From Burkholderiaceae bacterium (GTDB taxonomy: Bacteria; Pseudomonadota; Gammaproteobacteria; Burkholderiales; Burkholderiaceae): a DNA stretch of 9,912 nt. How positions within the stretch are numbered: the first letter of the stretch is position 1; every line of letters starts with the position of its first letter. Location of the stretch: NCBI GenBank assembly GCA_022701965.1, contig JAKONL010000198.1, positions 1 through 9,912 of the forward strand. Direction: 5' to 3'. Shown one piece after another: positions 1 to 6,605 of the stretch. The notes under the pieces are model-generated. The model had not been told where the DNA came from. It did not search any database and worked only from the letters and a program-made list of their open reading frames with translations. Both the position numbers and the translations under genes were made by a program.

Positions 1-1098
1 GTAGTAGAGGCCGTCGCGCTCGCCGGCATGCGGCAGGCGGTCCTGCGTCATGTCGACCAGGCCGCCCCAGCAGTAGTCGAGCCGCACCGGCCCGAGCTGC
101 GGAAAGGTCTCGGCCATGCCCTGGCGCAGGATCTCGCCGCTCGCCGCGTCCGACTGCGGACTCGAGATCGCGAAGCGCGCCCGGCCGCCGAACACCAGCC
201 GGTGGTCGGGCGTGAGGCGGAAGTAGTGGTGGATGTTCGCCACCGTCGTGTAGGTGCGGCGTGCCGCGAGCAGCGCCTGCGCGCGCTCGGCGCCCAGCGG
301 CTCGGTCACGACGATGAAGCTGCCGACCGGCACGATGCGCCGGCGCAGCCAGCCGAAGCTCGCATAGCCGCCGTGGCGGCTCGCGCCGGTGGCCAGCAGC
401 ACCTGCTGCGCGGTGACCGTGCCGCGCGCGGTGTGCAGCCGGTGCACGCGGCCGTTGTTCAGGCGCTCGAGCTTGCGCACCTCGGAGCCGGTGTGGATCT
501 GCGCGCCCTGGCGCTCGGCCGCGGCGGCCAGGCCCTGCGCGAAGCGGCCCATGTGCATCTGCGCGCTGCGCCGGTAGAGCATGCCGCCGTGGAAACGCTC
601 GCTCTGCACCTCGGCACGCACGCGCGCGGCGTCGAGGATCTCGATGTCGCCGTCGACGCCGTCGTCGGCCAGGCGCTGCGCGGCGCGGCGCAGGGCCTCC
701 ATCTGGCCGGGCCGCGTGGCGAGCTTGAGCTTGCCGTGGCGCAGGAAGTCGCAGTCGATCGCCTCCTCGCGCACCAGGCGCGCCACGGTGTCGACCGCGT
801 CGTCGAACGCGCGATACCAGCCGCGTGCCCGCTCGACGCCGACCCGGGCCGCGACCTCCGCGTAGTCCATCGCCAGGCCGTTGTTCACGTGGCCGCCGTT
901 GCGCCCCGAGGCTTCGGCCGCGACCCGCGAGCCCGCCTCCAGCACCGCGACCGTCGCGCCGCGCCGCGCCAGCGCGAGCGCCGCCGACAGCCCGGTGAAG
1001 CCGCCGCCCACGATCGCGACGTCGACCTGCTGTGGCAGGTCGCGCGCGGCCGGGGCGAAGGCCGGTGCCGAATCGGTCCAGTAGGAATCGAGCTTCAT
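1..1098 (-). CDS. FAD-dependent amine/amino-acid oxidoreductase (DAO family, PuuB-like), 3' end cut by window edge
   Basis: Translation from the ATG at 1098 gives 366 residues and is still open at base 1; family members run to about 420-440 residues, so the C-terminus is missing. Near residues 26-40 there is a dinucleotide-binding fold with the pattern VAIVGGGFTGLSAA, followed by an acidic residue at the end of strand 2 (LEAG). Next comes ASGRNGGHVNNG, the conserved flavin-contact stretch of gamma-glutamylputrescine oxidase PuuB and related DAO proteins. A late WGGLVDMTQDRLPHAG segment matches the substrate/FAD-cap region of that family. Members oxidise a secondary or primary amine with FAD and release an aldehyde or oxo acid plus the amine product, probably in the cytoplasm. 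The gene lies 27 bases downstream of the HAD hydrolase on the same strand, so the two are probably cotranscribed. I see no clear Shine-Dalgarno before the ATG, so coupling to the upstream gene is plausible. The family call is firm; the substrate is unknown. Confidence 0.88.
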   Translation of the reverse strand, partial: MKLDSYWTDSAPAFAPAARDLPQQVDVAIVGGGFTGLSAALALARRGATVAVLEAGSRVAAEASGRNGGHVNNGLAMDYAEVAARVGVERARGWYRAFDDAVDTVARLVREEAIDCDFLRHGKLKLATRPGQMEALRRAAQRLADDGVDGDIEILDAARVRAEVQSERFHGGMLYRRSAQMHMGRFAQGLAAAAERQGAQIHTGSEVRKLERLNNGRVHRLHTARGTVTAQQVLLATGASRHGGYASFGWLRRRIVPVGSFIVVTEPLGAERAQALLAARRTYTTVANIHHYFRLTPDHRLVFGGRARFAISSPQSDAASGEILRQGMAETFPQLGPVRLDYCWGGLVDMTQDRLPHAGERDGLYY

Positions 1099-1125
1099 GT
1101 GGATCGCCGAAGGAAGATCAGTCGA

Positions 1126-1791
1126 TCAGAGGCCGCAGACGCCGGCCAGGCCGCCGATGTCGGCGATCTCGACGTAGTTGTAGGCCGGGTTGCCCGGGCC
1201 GTGGCCGCGGTTGACGAACACCTTGTTCCTGATGCCGATGTCGTCCGCCGACATCAGGTCGTAGCGCAGGCTGGACGACACGTGCAGCACGTCCTCGGGG
1301 TTGCAGCCGAGCGAGTCGAGCATGTACTCGAAGGCCTTCAGGCGCGGCTTGTACGCCTGCGCCTGCTGCGCCGTGTAGACGCGGTGGAACGGCGCGCCGA
1401 GCATGGCGACGTTCTTCTGGATCTGGTCGTCCGAGGCGTTCGACAGGATCACCAGCGGAATCTCCTTGGCCACCTTGGCCAGGCCGGCGGGCACGTCCGC
1501 ATGCGGGTCCCAGGTCGGCACGGCGTCGTAGTACTTCTGGCCGTCGGCGTCGAAGTACTGGATCTTCCAGGCCTTGCACAGGCGGCGCACCGCGTTCTTC
1601 AGCACGACTTCGTAGGGCTGCCACGCGCCCAGCACCTCGTCGAAGCGGTAGGCGGTGAAGTCGGCGATGAACTGCTCCATGCGCTCGGCCGGCACGCGGT
1701 CGGCGAACAGCTCGCGGGTCATCTCGCCCATGCGAAAGCGGGTCAAGGTGCCGTAGCAGTCGAACGTGACGTACTTGGGACGGAAGGCCAT
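1126..1791 (-). CDS. HAD-superfamily hydrolase, haloacid dehalogenase type II-like
   Basis: This 221-residue protein has the usual length of a type II haloacid dehalogenase. Motif I is TFDCYGTLT with the nucleophile Asp11 and Thr15. Motif II is LSNAS with Ser117 and Asn118. The motif III lysine is Lys148 in YKPRLKAF. Motif IV is HVSSSLRYDLMSADDIG with Asp178 and Asp184. The motif I pattern D-x-Y-G-T is typical of the L-2-haloacid dehalogenase class, in contrast to the D-x-D of HAD phosphatases. Motif IV differs in spacing from well-studied dehalogenases (SSSLRYD against SSNAWD), so true dehalogenation is not assured. The ATG at 1791 is preceded by AAAGGA nine bases upstream, which supports this start; longer in-frame openings upstream cross the control region and carry no domain. 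It is the first gene of a minus-strand pair with the FAD oxidoreductase. Function beyond HAD hydrolase is uncertain. Confidence 0.88.
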   Translation of the reverse strand: MAFRPKYVTFDCYGTLTRFRMGEMTRELFADRVPAERMEQFIADFTAYRFDEVLGAWQPYEVVLKNAVRRLCKAWKIQYFDADGQKYYDAVPTWDPHADVPAGLAKVAKEIPLVILSNASDDQIQKNVAMLGAPFHRVYTAQQAQAYKPRLKAFEYMLDSLGCNPEDVLHVSSSLRYDLMSADDIGIRNKVFVNRGHGPGNPAYNYVEIADIGGLAGVCGL

Positions 1792-1800
1792 GGTCTCGAA

Positions 1801-1806
1801 TCCTTT
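1801..1806 (-). promoter_or_regulatory. Ribosome binding site of the HAD hydrolase gene
   Basis: On the minus strand this reads AAAGGA, nine bases before the ATG at 1791. It is one of the clearer Shine-Dalgarno matches in the window and fixes the start of the HAD gene. Confidence 0.6.
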
Positions 1807-1960
1807 AGGAGTTGTTGCAACGAACTGATGACGAAGTGATTGCAGCATGCGAGGCTGCGCGCTTCGTAGTGAAAAAAGACGCCTGCCGCGACGAAGCTGC
1901 GGTTTGCGGGGGCGGCGGCGGCATCCCGTGCGGTGTGCCCTGCGGCCGTGCGGCGATGCA

Positions 1961-1976
1961 CCCGGATGCATCGGGG
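1961..1976. promoter_or_regulatory. Candidate operator palindrome in divergent region
   Basis: CCCGGATGCATCGGGG is a 16-base palindrome with seven of eight pairs matching; only the fourth pair (G opposite G) fails. The GATGCA half is also present as a direct repeat ten bases earlier (1955-1960), one helical turn away. This suits a dimeric regulator, but the binding protein is unknown. Confidence 0.35.
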
Positions 1977-2062
1977 CGATGTCTGCAAGCACTCTTTTGT
2001 GGCATGGATATGTCGGTGCGCTGACACCGCGAAGCTGCGCAGATGCTAGGCAAGAAGACGCG

Positions 2063-2074
2063 GCATATGTATGC
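2063..2074. promoter_or_regulatory. AT-rich 12-base inverted repeat upstream of the GNAT gene
   Basis: GCATATGTATGC has perfect 5-base arms (GCATA/TATGC) around a TG centre and stands out as AT-rich in a GC-rich setting. It lies about 145 bases upstream of the GNAT start and could be an operator or part of a promoter. No matching -35 was identified. Confidence 0.25.
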
Positions 2075-2219
2075 GTAAGCGGTGGGCCATACCGCATCGA
2101 ATTGCGCGGCGCGGGCTCGCCGCGGGCGAACCTTGCGAGTTGTCCGGCGCGCCGGATTCGCGCTGGCACGGCCCTGCGATGTCGTCCAAGATGCCGCACA
2201 GTTTTTCACCCGACACGAG

Positions 2220-3119
2220 ATGCCACCGATGCCCGCCACTTCCCAGGAAGCACCCAACTCCGACAACGACGGCGTGACCCTGCGCCCGATGACCGACGCC
2301 GACCTCGCGCACACGCACGCGCTGTCGGCCGAGCTGCGCTGGCCGCACCGGCCGCAGGACTGGGAGGCGGTGTTCAGGCATGCGGAGGGCTTCGTCGCCG
2401 AGCGCGACGGCCGGATCGTCGCGAGCGCATTGCGCTGGCACTGGGGCGAGCGCCACGCCACGCTCGGCCTGATCATCGTGACGCCGGCCTGCCAGGGCCG
2501 CCGCGTCGGCCACCGCCTGATGATGGCGCTGCTCGACGGGCTCGACGATTACACCGTGCTGCTGCACGCGACCGTCGCCGGACAGGGCCTGTACGAGCGT
2601 CTGGGTTTCCAGCGCATCGGCGAAGTGCGCCAGCACCAGGGCATCGCGCAGCAGTCGCCGCCGGTCGAGCTCGAGAAGGGCTGGCGCCTGCGCCCGGCCG
2701 GCGCCAACGACGCCGCCGTGCTGGCGCAGCTCGACGCCGCCGCGCGCGGCATGCCGCGCGACGCGTTCGTCGCCGACCTGCTCAGGGACGCGGAGACCAC
2801 CGTCATCCTGGTGGACGAGGAGAACGAGGCGCGCGGCTTCGGCATGCTGCGTCGCTTCGGCCGCGGCCACGTCATCGGGCCGGTGGTGGCGCCCGACGCG
2901 CAGGCCGCCAAGACGCTGATCGCCTACCTGGCCGCCGTCAATGCCGGCAACTTCACCCGCATCGACATCGACTTCGACAGCCGGCTCGCCGAGTGGATCG
3001 AGAGCATCGGCCTCCTGCGCGTCGACGCGCCGACGACGATGGTGCGCGGCGCGCCGCTGGCGGTTGCGCCGCCGGGCGGGCCGACGCTGTTCGCGATCGC
3101 CTCGCAGGCCGTGGGCTGA
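2220..3119 (+). CDS. Two-domain GNAT family N-acetyltransferase
   Basis: The 299-residue protein carries an N-terminal GNAT domain (about residues 18-150). Its acetyl-CoA pyrophosphate loop is CQGRRVGHRLM (91-101) and the later GLYERLGF (123-130) is typical of the fold. A second domain (about 155-295) has GFGMLRRFGRGHVIGPVVA and resembles the C-terminal acetyltransferase-like domain of YitH-type proteins. Such proteins transfer acetyl from acetyl-CoA to a small amine, but the substrate is not predictable. I chose the ATG at 2220 because the domain begins about 18 residues later; another ATG at 2229 is equally possible, and neither has a strong ribosome site. Upstream in-frame codons to 2082 look like translated control region (Arg/Ala-rich). 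Its stop lies 7 bases before the GhrA-type gene, so the two form an operon. Acetylation of an amine intermediate of the neighbouring catabolic genes is a guess. Confidence 0.85.
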   Translation: MPPMPATSQEAPNSDNDGVTLRPMTDADLAHTHALSAELRWPHRPQDWEAVFRHAEGFVAERDGRIVASALRWHWGERHATLGLIIVTPACQGRRVGHRLMMALLDGLDDYTVLLHATVAGQGLYERLGFQRIGEVRQHQGIAQQSPPVELEKGWRLRPAGANDAAVLAQLDAAARGMPRDAFVADLLRDAETTVILVDEENEARGFGMLRRFGRGHVIGPVVAPDAQAAKTLIAYLAAVNAGNFTRIDIDFDSRLAEWIESIGLLRVDAPTTMVRGAPLAVAPPGGPTLFAIASQAVG

Positions 3120-3126
3120 GCGCGCG

Positions 3127-4065
3127 ATGAGCGGCGCGACCACCTTCCTCTACAAGTCCGACCCGGTGCGCGGCCAGCGCTGGGCCGAGGTGTTCCGGCG
3201 CGAGGCGCCGGAGATCGACTTCCGGATCTGGCCGGACACCGGCGACGCTTCGCGGGTGCGCTTCCTGGCGGCCTGGGTGCCGCCGGAGGACATCGCCGAG
3301 CGATTCCCGAACCTGGAGGTGCTGTTCTCCTCGGGCGCGGGCGTGGACCAGTTCGACGTCACGAAGCTGCCGGCCACGCTGCCGGTGGTGCGCATGGTCG
3401 AGCCCGGCATCGTGCGCGGCATGGTCGAGTACGTGACGCACGCGGTGCTCGGGCTGCACCGCGACATGGCGCAGTACGCGCGCCAGCAGGCCGAGGGCGT
3501 GTGGAAGCCGCTGCCGGTGCTCACCGCCGGCGAGCGCCGCGTCGGCGTGCTCGGGCTGGGCTCGCTCGGACAGGCGGTGCTGGCGCAGCTGGTCGGCCTG
3601 GGCTTCGACTGCGCGGGCTGGAGCCGCTCGCGCCACGAGGTCGAGGGGGTCGAATGCCATGCCGGCGCGCACGCGCTGCCGGGCTTTCTCGCACGCACCG
3701 ACATCCTGGTGTGCCTGCTGCCGCTGACCGACAGCACGCGCGGCTTCCTGGACGCGGCGCTCTTCGCGCACCTGCCCGAAGGCGCCTCGCTGGTCCACGT
3801 GGGCCGCGGCCCGCAGCTGGTGGAGGCCGACCTGCTCGACGCGCTCGCGAGCGGACGCCTGGCCGAGGCGGTGATGGACGTCACCGATCCCGAACCGCTG
3901 ACCCCGGGCCATGCGTTCTGGACCCATCCGCGCATCCGGCTGACGCCGCACATCGCCAGCATGACGCAGCCGCTGACCGCGGCGCGCGCCGTGATCGACA
4001 ACCTGCGGCGCTTCGAGACCGGCGAGCCGATGGTGGGCCTGATCGACCGCGCGCTGGGCTACTGA
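3127..4065 (+). CDS. ghrA: Glyoxylate/hydroxypyruvate reductase A-like D-2-hydroxyacid dehydrogenase
   Basis: The protein is 312 residues, the same length as Escherichia coli GhrA. The Rossmann nucleotide-binding motif is VLGLGSLGQAV (141-151). The catalytic triad of the D-2-hydroxyacid dehydrogenase family is in place: Arg227 in VGRGPQLVE, Glu256 in DVTDPEPL and His275 in LTPHIASMTQ. An FSSGAGVD segment (68-74) sits in the substrate-binding domain. The enzyme would reduce glyoxylate to glycolate or hydroxypyruvate to glycerate using NAD(P)H in the cytosol; the WSRSR stretch after strand 2 (165-169) suits NADPH preference. It starts 7 bases after the GNAT stop and is cotranscribed with it. 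Many 2-oxo acids are accepted by this subfamily, so the physiological substrate may be a 2-oxo acid released by the nearby oxidases. I am confident of the family and less sure of the exact ghrA assignment. Confidence 0.87.
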   Translation: MSGATTFLYKSDPVRGQRWAEVFRREAPEIDFRIWPDTGDASRVRFLAAWVPPEDIAERFPNLEVLFSSGAGVDQFDVTKLPATLPVVRMVEPGIVRGMVEYVTHAVLGLHRDMAQYARQQAEGVWKPLPVLTAGERRVGVLGLGSLGQAVLAQLVGLGFDCAGWSRSRHEVEGVECHAGAHALPGFLARTDILVCLLPLTDSTRGFLDAALFAHLPEGASLVHVGRGPQLVEADLLDALASGRLAEAVMDVTDPEPLTPGHAFWTHPRIRLTPHIASMTQPLTAARAVIDNLRRFETGEPMVGLIDRALGY

Positions 4066-4170
4066 CCGGGGCCGACCGCAGCATCTGCCGCCACGGCCCG
4101 CGGCAACCGCATGCCGCTTCGCGCGACGGCCCCAAAGCAGCACCACGTCCAGCGCGCTCCGTCCTAAGCT

Positions 4171-4190
4171 GGAGGCCTGCCGAAGCCTCC
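4171..4190 (+). other. GC-rich hairpin between ghrA-like and aminotransferase genes
   Basis: Perfect 6-base arms GGAGGC (4171-4176) and GCCTCC (4185-4190) enclose an 8-base loop. It lies in the 158-base gap, about 33 bases before the aminotransferase start. The following bases are C-rich, not T-rich, so it is not a classical intrinsic terminator; it may be a leader hairpin or chance. The gap shows no clear promoter. Confidence 0.3.
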
Positions 4191-4223
4191 TCGCCCCCCT
4201 CTTCAGGTCCAAAGGTTCTCCCC

Positions 4224-5627
4224 ATGACGCACTCCGCCGCCCTGCCCCACGCCGCCGCGCTCGATGCCATCGACCGCGCCCACCTCATCCACCCGGTCTC
4301 GCCGTGGCGCGCGCACGAGGCGCGCGGCCCGATGGTGCTGGAGTCCGCGCAGGGCGTCTGGCTCAAGGACAACCACGGCCACCAGCTGCTCGATGCCTTC
4401 GCGGGTCTGTGGTGCGTGAACGTCGGCTACGGCCAGGAGAGCGTGATCCAGGCCGCGGCCGAGCAGATGCGCAAGCTGCCCTACGCGACCGGCTACTTCC
4501 ACTTCAGCAGCGAGCCGGCGATCCGCCTGGCCGAGAAGCTGGTGCAGATCACGCCCGCCTCGCTCACGCGCGTCTACCTGACGCTCGGCGGCTCCGAGTC
4601 GGTCGACGCGGCCGCGCGGCTGATCGTCCAGTACTACAACTCGACCGGCCGGCCGTCGAAGAAGCACTTCATCTCGCTCGAGCGCGGCTACCACGGCTCG
4701 TCGTCGACCGGCGCCGGCCTGACCGCGCTGCCGGCCTTCCATCGCGGCTTCGACCTGCCGCTGCCCACGCAGCACTACATCCCCTCGCCCAACCCCTACC
4801 GCCAGGCCGGCGCCGCCGACCCGCAGGCGCTGATCGCCGGGTCGGTCGCCGCGCTGCGCGCGAAGGTGGCCGAGCTGGGCGCGGAGAACGTCGCGGCCTT
4901 CTTCTGCGAGCCGATCCAGGGTTCGGGCGGCGTGATCGTGCCGCCCGAGGGGTGGCTCGCGGCGATGCGCGAGGCCACGCGCGAGCTCGACATCCTGCTG
5001 GTGGTCGACGAGGTCATCACCGGCTTCGGCCGCACCGGTCCGATGTTCGCGTGCGCCGCCGAAGGCGTCGAGCCGGACCTGATGACGATGGCCAAGGGCC
5101 TGACCTCCGGCTACGTGCCGATGGGCGCCATGATGATGACCGAGAAGGTCTACGCGGCCATCGCCGACGCCGCCCCCGCGGGCGCACCGGTCGGCCACGG
5201 CGCGACCTACTCGGCGCACCCGGTCGGCTCGGCCGTCGCGCTCGAGGTGATCCGCCTGTACGAGGAAGGCGGCGTGCTGGCCAACGGCCGCAAGGTGGCT
5301 CCGGCCTTCGCCGCCGGCCTGGACGCGCTGCTCGCCCATCCGCTGGTCGGCGATTCGCGCCATCGCGGGCTGCTCGGCGCGCTCGAACTGGTGAGCGACA
5401 AGGCGACCAAGCGCGGCTTCGACGCGTCGCTCGGCCTGTCGGAGCGCATCTCGAAGGCGGCCTACCGCAACGGCATCGTGTTCCGCGCCTTCGGCGACAA
5501 CATCCTGGGCTTCGCGCCGGCGCTCACCTTCACCGAGGACGAGTTCGCCCAGATGTTCGCGCGCCTGAAGAAGACGCTCGACGAGGTGCTCGACGCGCCC
5601 GACGTGCGCGCCGCCCTCGCGGCCTGA
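4224..5627 (+). CDS. Class III PLP-dependent omega-aminotransferase (aspartate aminotransferase family, SpuC-like)
   Basis: The 467-residue protein is a complete class III aminotransferase. Features in order are GLWCVNVGYG (61-70), the cofactor phosphate region GGSES (122-126), RGYHGSSSTGA (154-164) with Tyr156/His157 stacking on the cofactor ring, and VVDEVITGFGRTG (260-272) with Asp262 contacting the pyridine nitrogen. The Schiff-base Lys291 is in MAKGLTSGY and the threonine of GATYSAHP (326-333) follows. The KGLTSGYVPMGA pattern is shared by putrescine/cadaverine (SpuC), beta-alanine-pyruvate and taurine-type aminotransferases. It would move a terminal amine to pyruvate or a similar acceptor. 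AAAGG at 4211-4215 lies eight bases before the ATG and supports this start. It is followed after 62 bases by the Lrp regulator and the three-subunit dehydrogenase in the same direction. Substrate specificity within the class cannot be assigned from sequence alone. Confidence 0.93.
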   Translation: MTHSAALPHAAALDAIDRAHLIHPVSPWRAHEARGPMVLESAQGVWLKDNHGHQLLDAFAGLWCVNVGYGQESVIQAAAEQMRKLPYATGYFHFSSEPAIRLAEKLVQITPASLTRVYLTLGGSESVDAAARLIVQYYNSTGRPSKKHFISLERGYHGSSSTGAGLTALPAFHRGFDLPLPTQHYIPSPNPYRQAGAADPQALIAGSVAALRAKVAELGAENVAAFFCEPIQGSGGVIVPPEGWLAAMREATRELDILLVVDEVITGFGRTGPMFACAAEGVEPDLMTMAKGLTSGYVPMGAMMMTEKVYAAIADAAPAGAPVGHGATYSAHPVGSAVALEVIRLYEEGGVLANGRKVAPAFAAGLDALLAHPLVGDSRHRGLLGALELVSDKATKRGFDASLGLSERISKAAYRNGIVFRAFGDNILGFAPALTFTEDEFAQMFARLKKTLDEVLDAPDVRAALAA

Positions 5628-5689
5628 ACACCGGTTCGCAGCCGGACATCGACGCAGAATCGGGACCCCCCATCTCCACGAGCACCGCC

Positions 5690-6184
5690 ATGTCCGAAGC
5701 CTTCAAGATCGACCGCCTCGACCTTCGCATCCTGGCCCAGCTGCAGAAGAACGGCCGCATGACCAATGTGGACCTGGCCGACGCGGTGGGCCTGTCGCCG
5801 AGCCCGTGCCTGATCCGCGTCAAGCGCCTGGAGCAGGCCGGCTACATCGCCGGCTACGGCGCCCACCTGCGGCTGGAGAAGCTCGGCGACACGCTCACCG
5901 TCTTCACCGAGGTCACGCTGACCGACCACCACCGCGAGGACTTCGCACGCTTCGAGGCCGCGATCCGCGAGGTCGACGAGGTGCTCGAATGCCACCTGGT
6001 GAGCGGCGGCTACGACTACATGCTGCGCTTCCTCACGCGCGGCGTGAACCACTACCAGGAAGTCATCGAGGCGCTGCTCGAACGCAACATCGGCATCGCC
6101 AAGTACTTCAGCTACATCGTCATCAAGTCGCCGTTCATCAAGACGCATTCGCCGATCGAACGGCTGTTCCCTCATCCGCGCTGA
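5690..6184 (+). CDS. Lrp/AsnC family transcriptional regulator
   Basis: At 164 residues it has the length of Lrp. Residues 6-60 form the winged helix-turn-helix: KIDRLDLRILAQLQKNGR, then LADAVGLSPSPCLIRVKRLEQAGYI with the recognition helix around 37-48. Residues 65-150 form the RAM ligand-binding and oligomerisation domain, with the glycine-rich VSGGYDYML loop (104-112) that binds amino-acid effectors in this family. These proteins are multimeric DNA-binding regulators that sense an amino acid. The gene sits inside a co-directional catabolic cluster, 62 bases after the aminotransferase and 16 bases before the iron-sulfur subunit, so it is most likely a local regulator of these genes. No recognisable Lrp-like operator was found near it. 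The ATG lacks a strong ribosome site, but the fold begins directly after it. Confidence 0.95.
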   Translation: MSEAFKIDRLDLRILAQLQKNGRMTNVDLADAVGLSPSPCLIRVKRLEQAGYIAGYGAHLRLEKLGDTLTVFTEVTLTDHHREDFARFEAAIREVDEVLECHLVSGGYDYMLRFLTRGVNHYQEVIEALLERNIGIAKYFSYIVIKSPFIKTHSPIERLFPHPR

Positions 6185-6200
6185 ACCGCGCGCACCTTCC

Positions 6201-6605
6201 ATGCCCGACACCCCCCTCCGACATCGCGCGCGCTTCGTGCGCCTCGCCGAAACCGACCGGCCCGCCGTCGCGCTCACCATCGACGGCGAGGCCGCTTCCG
6301 CGCTGGCCGGTGACACGCTGCTGGTCGCGCTGCTGACGCACGGGCGGCGCGTGCGCGACAGCGAGTTCGGCGACGGCCCGCGCGCGGGCTTCTGCCTGAT
6401 GGGCGCCTGCCAGGACTGCTGGGTCTGGACGCCCGACGGCGACCGCCTGCGCGCCTGCTCGACGGTGGCCGAGGCCGGCATGTCGGTGCTGACCCGCCCA
6501 CCGGCGGCGCACTGGCCGGCGACGCCGGACCTCGCGCAGTCGCTGGCGAAGAAGGCCGCGCGCGAGGAGAAGGGCAACACGATGGAGCCGGAGGTGGCCG
6601 CATGA
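6201..6605 (+). CDS. Small [2Fe-2S] ferredoxin-like subunit of a three-subunit flavin dehydrogenase (HcnA/OoxX-like)
   Basis: The 134-residue protein has a single Fer2_4-type domain. Its cluster ligands are visible as Cys65, Cys70 and Cys73 in GFCLMGACQDCWV, plus Cys86 in RACSTV, giving C-x4-C-x2-C-x12-C, the plant-type [2Fe-2S] pattern used by HcnA, OoxX and sarcosine-oxidase-alpha-like proteins. The N-terminal part (TIDGEAASALAGDTLLVALL) is the expected beta-grasp start of the fold. HcnA is nearer 104 residues; the excess here is a short N-terminal lead and a charged C-terminal tail (about 112-134). It would carry electrons between the flavins of the two larger subunits and an acceptor. The stop overlaps the next start by ATGA, so the genes are translationally coupled and a fixed-ratio complex is likely. 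Confidence 0.9.
   Translation: MPDTPLRHRARFVRLAETDRPAVALTIDGEAASALAGDTLLVALLTHGRRVRDSEFGDGPRAGFCLMGACQDCWVWTPDGDRLRACSTVAEAGMSVLTRPPAAHWPATPDLAQSLAKKAAREEKGNTMEPEVAA

Larger units (their letters stand above)
1792..2219. other. Divergent gene-free control region between HAD and GNAT genes
   Basis: This 428-base stretch separates the minus-strand HAD/FAD pair from the plus-strand GNAT/GhrA pair. It must hold promoters for both directions, but I could not place a convincing -35/-10 pair. Its base composition is more mixed than the genes, with local AT-rich patches around 1867-1880, 1991-2012 and 2063-2074. It contains an 8-base palindrome GTTGCAAC (1814-1821), a 16-base palindrome (1961-1976) and a 12-base inverted repeat (2063-2074). 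The open frames that cross it have no recognisable domains and unusual composition, so I do not call a gene here. Confidence 0.6.

Noticed and set aside
1116..1129. Direct repeat GATCAG twice around the HAD stop codon
   Set aside because: Six-base repeats of this kind are expected by chance and include the stop codon; no function is supported.
28..1839. 603-codon open frame on the plus strand
   Set aside because: It is antisense to the FAD oxidoreductase and HAD genes, is Arg/Ala/His-rich without domains, and exists because GC-rich codons rarely create stops on the opposite strand.
1812..2024. Small plus-strand frame of 70 codons in the divergent gap
   Set aside because: It has no ribosome site, a glycine run from a GC-rich repeat and no family resemblance; it overlaps the HAD leader.
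2082..2219. N-terminal extension of the GNAT gene
   Set aside because: The extra 46 residues are Arg/Ala-rich without a fold, and cover the AT-rich promoter-like area; a start at 2220 or 2229 fits the domain.
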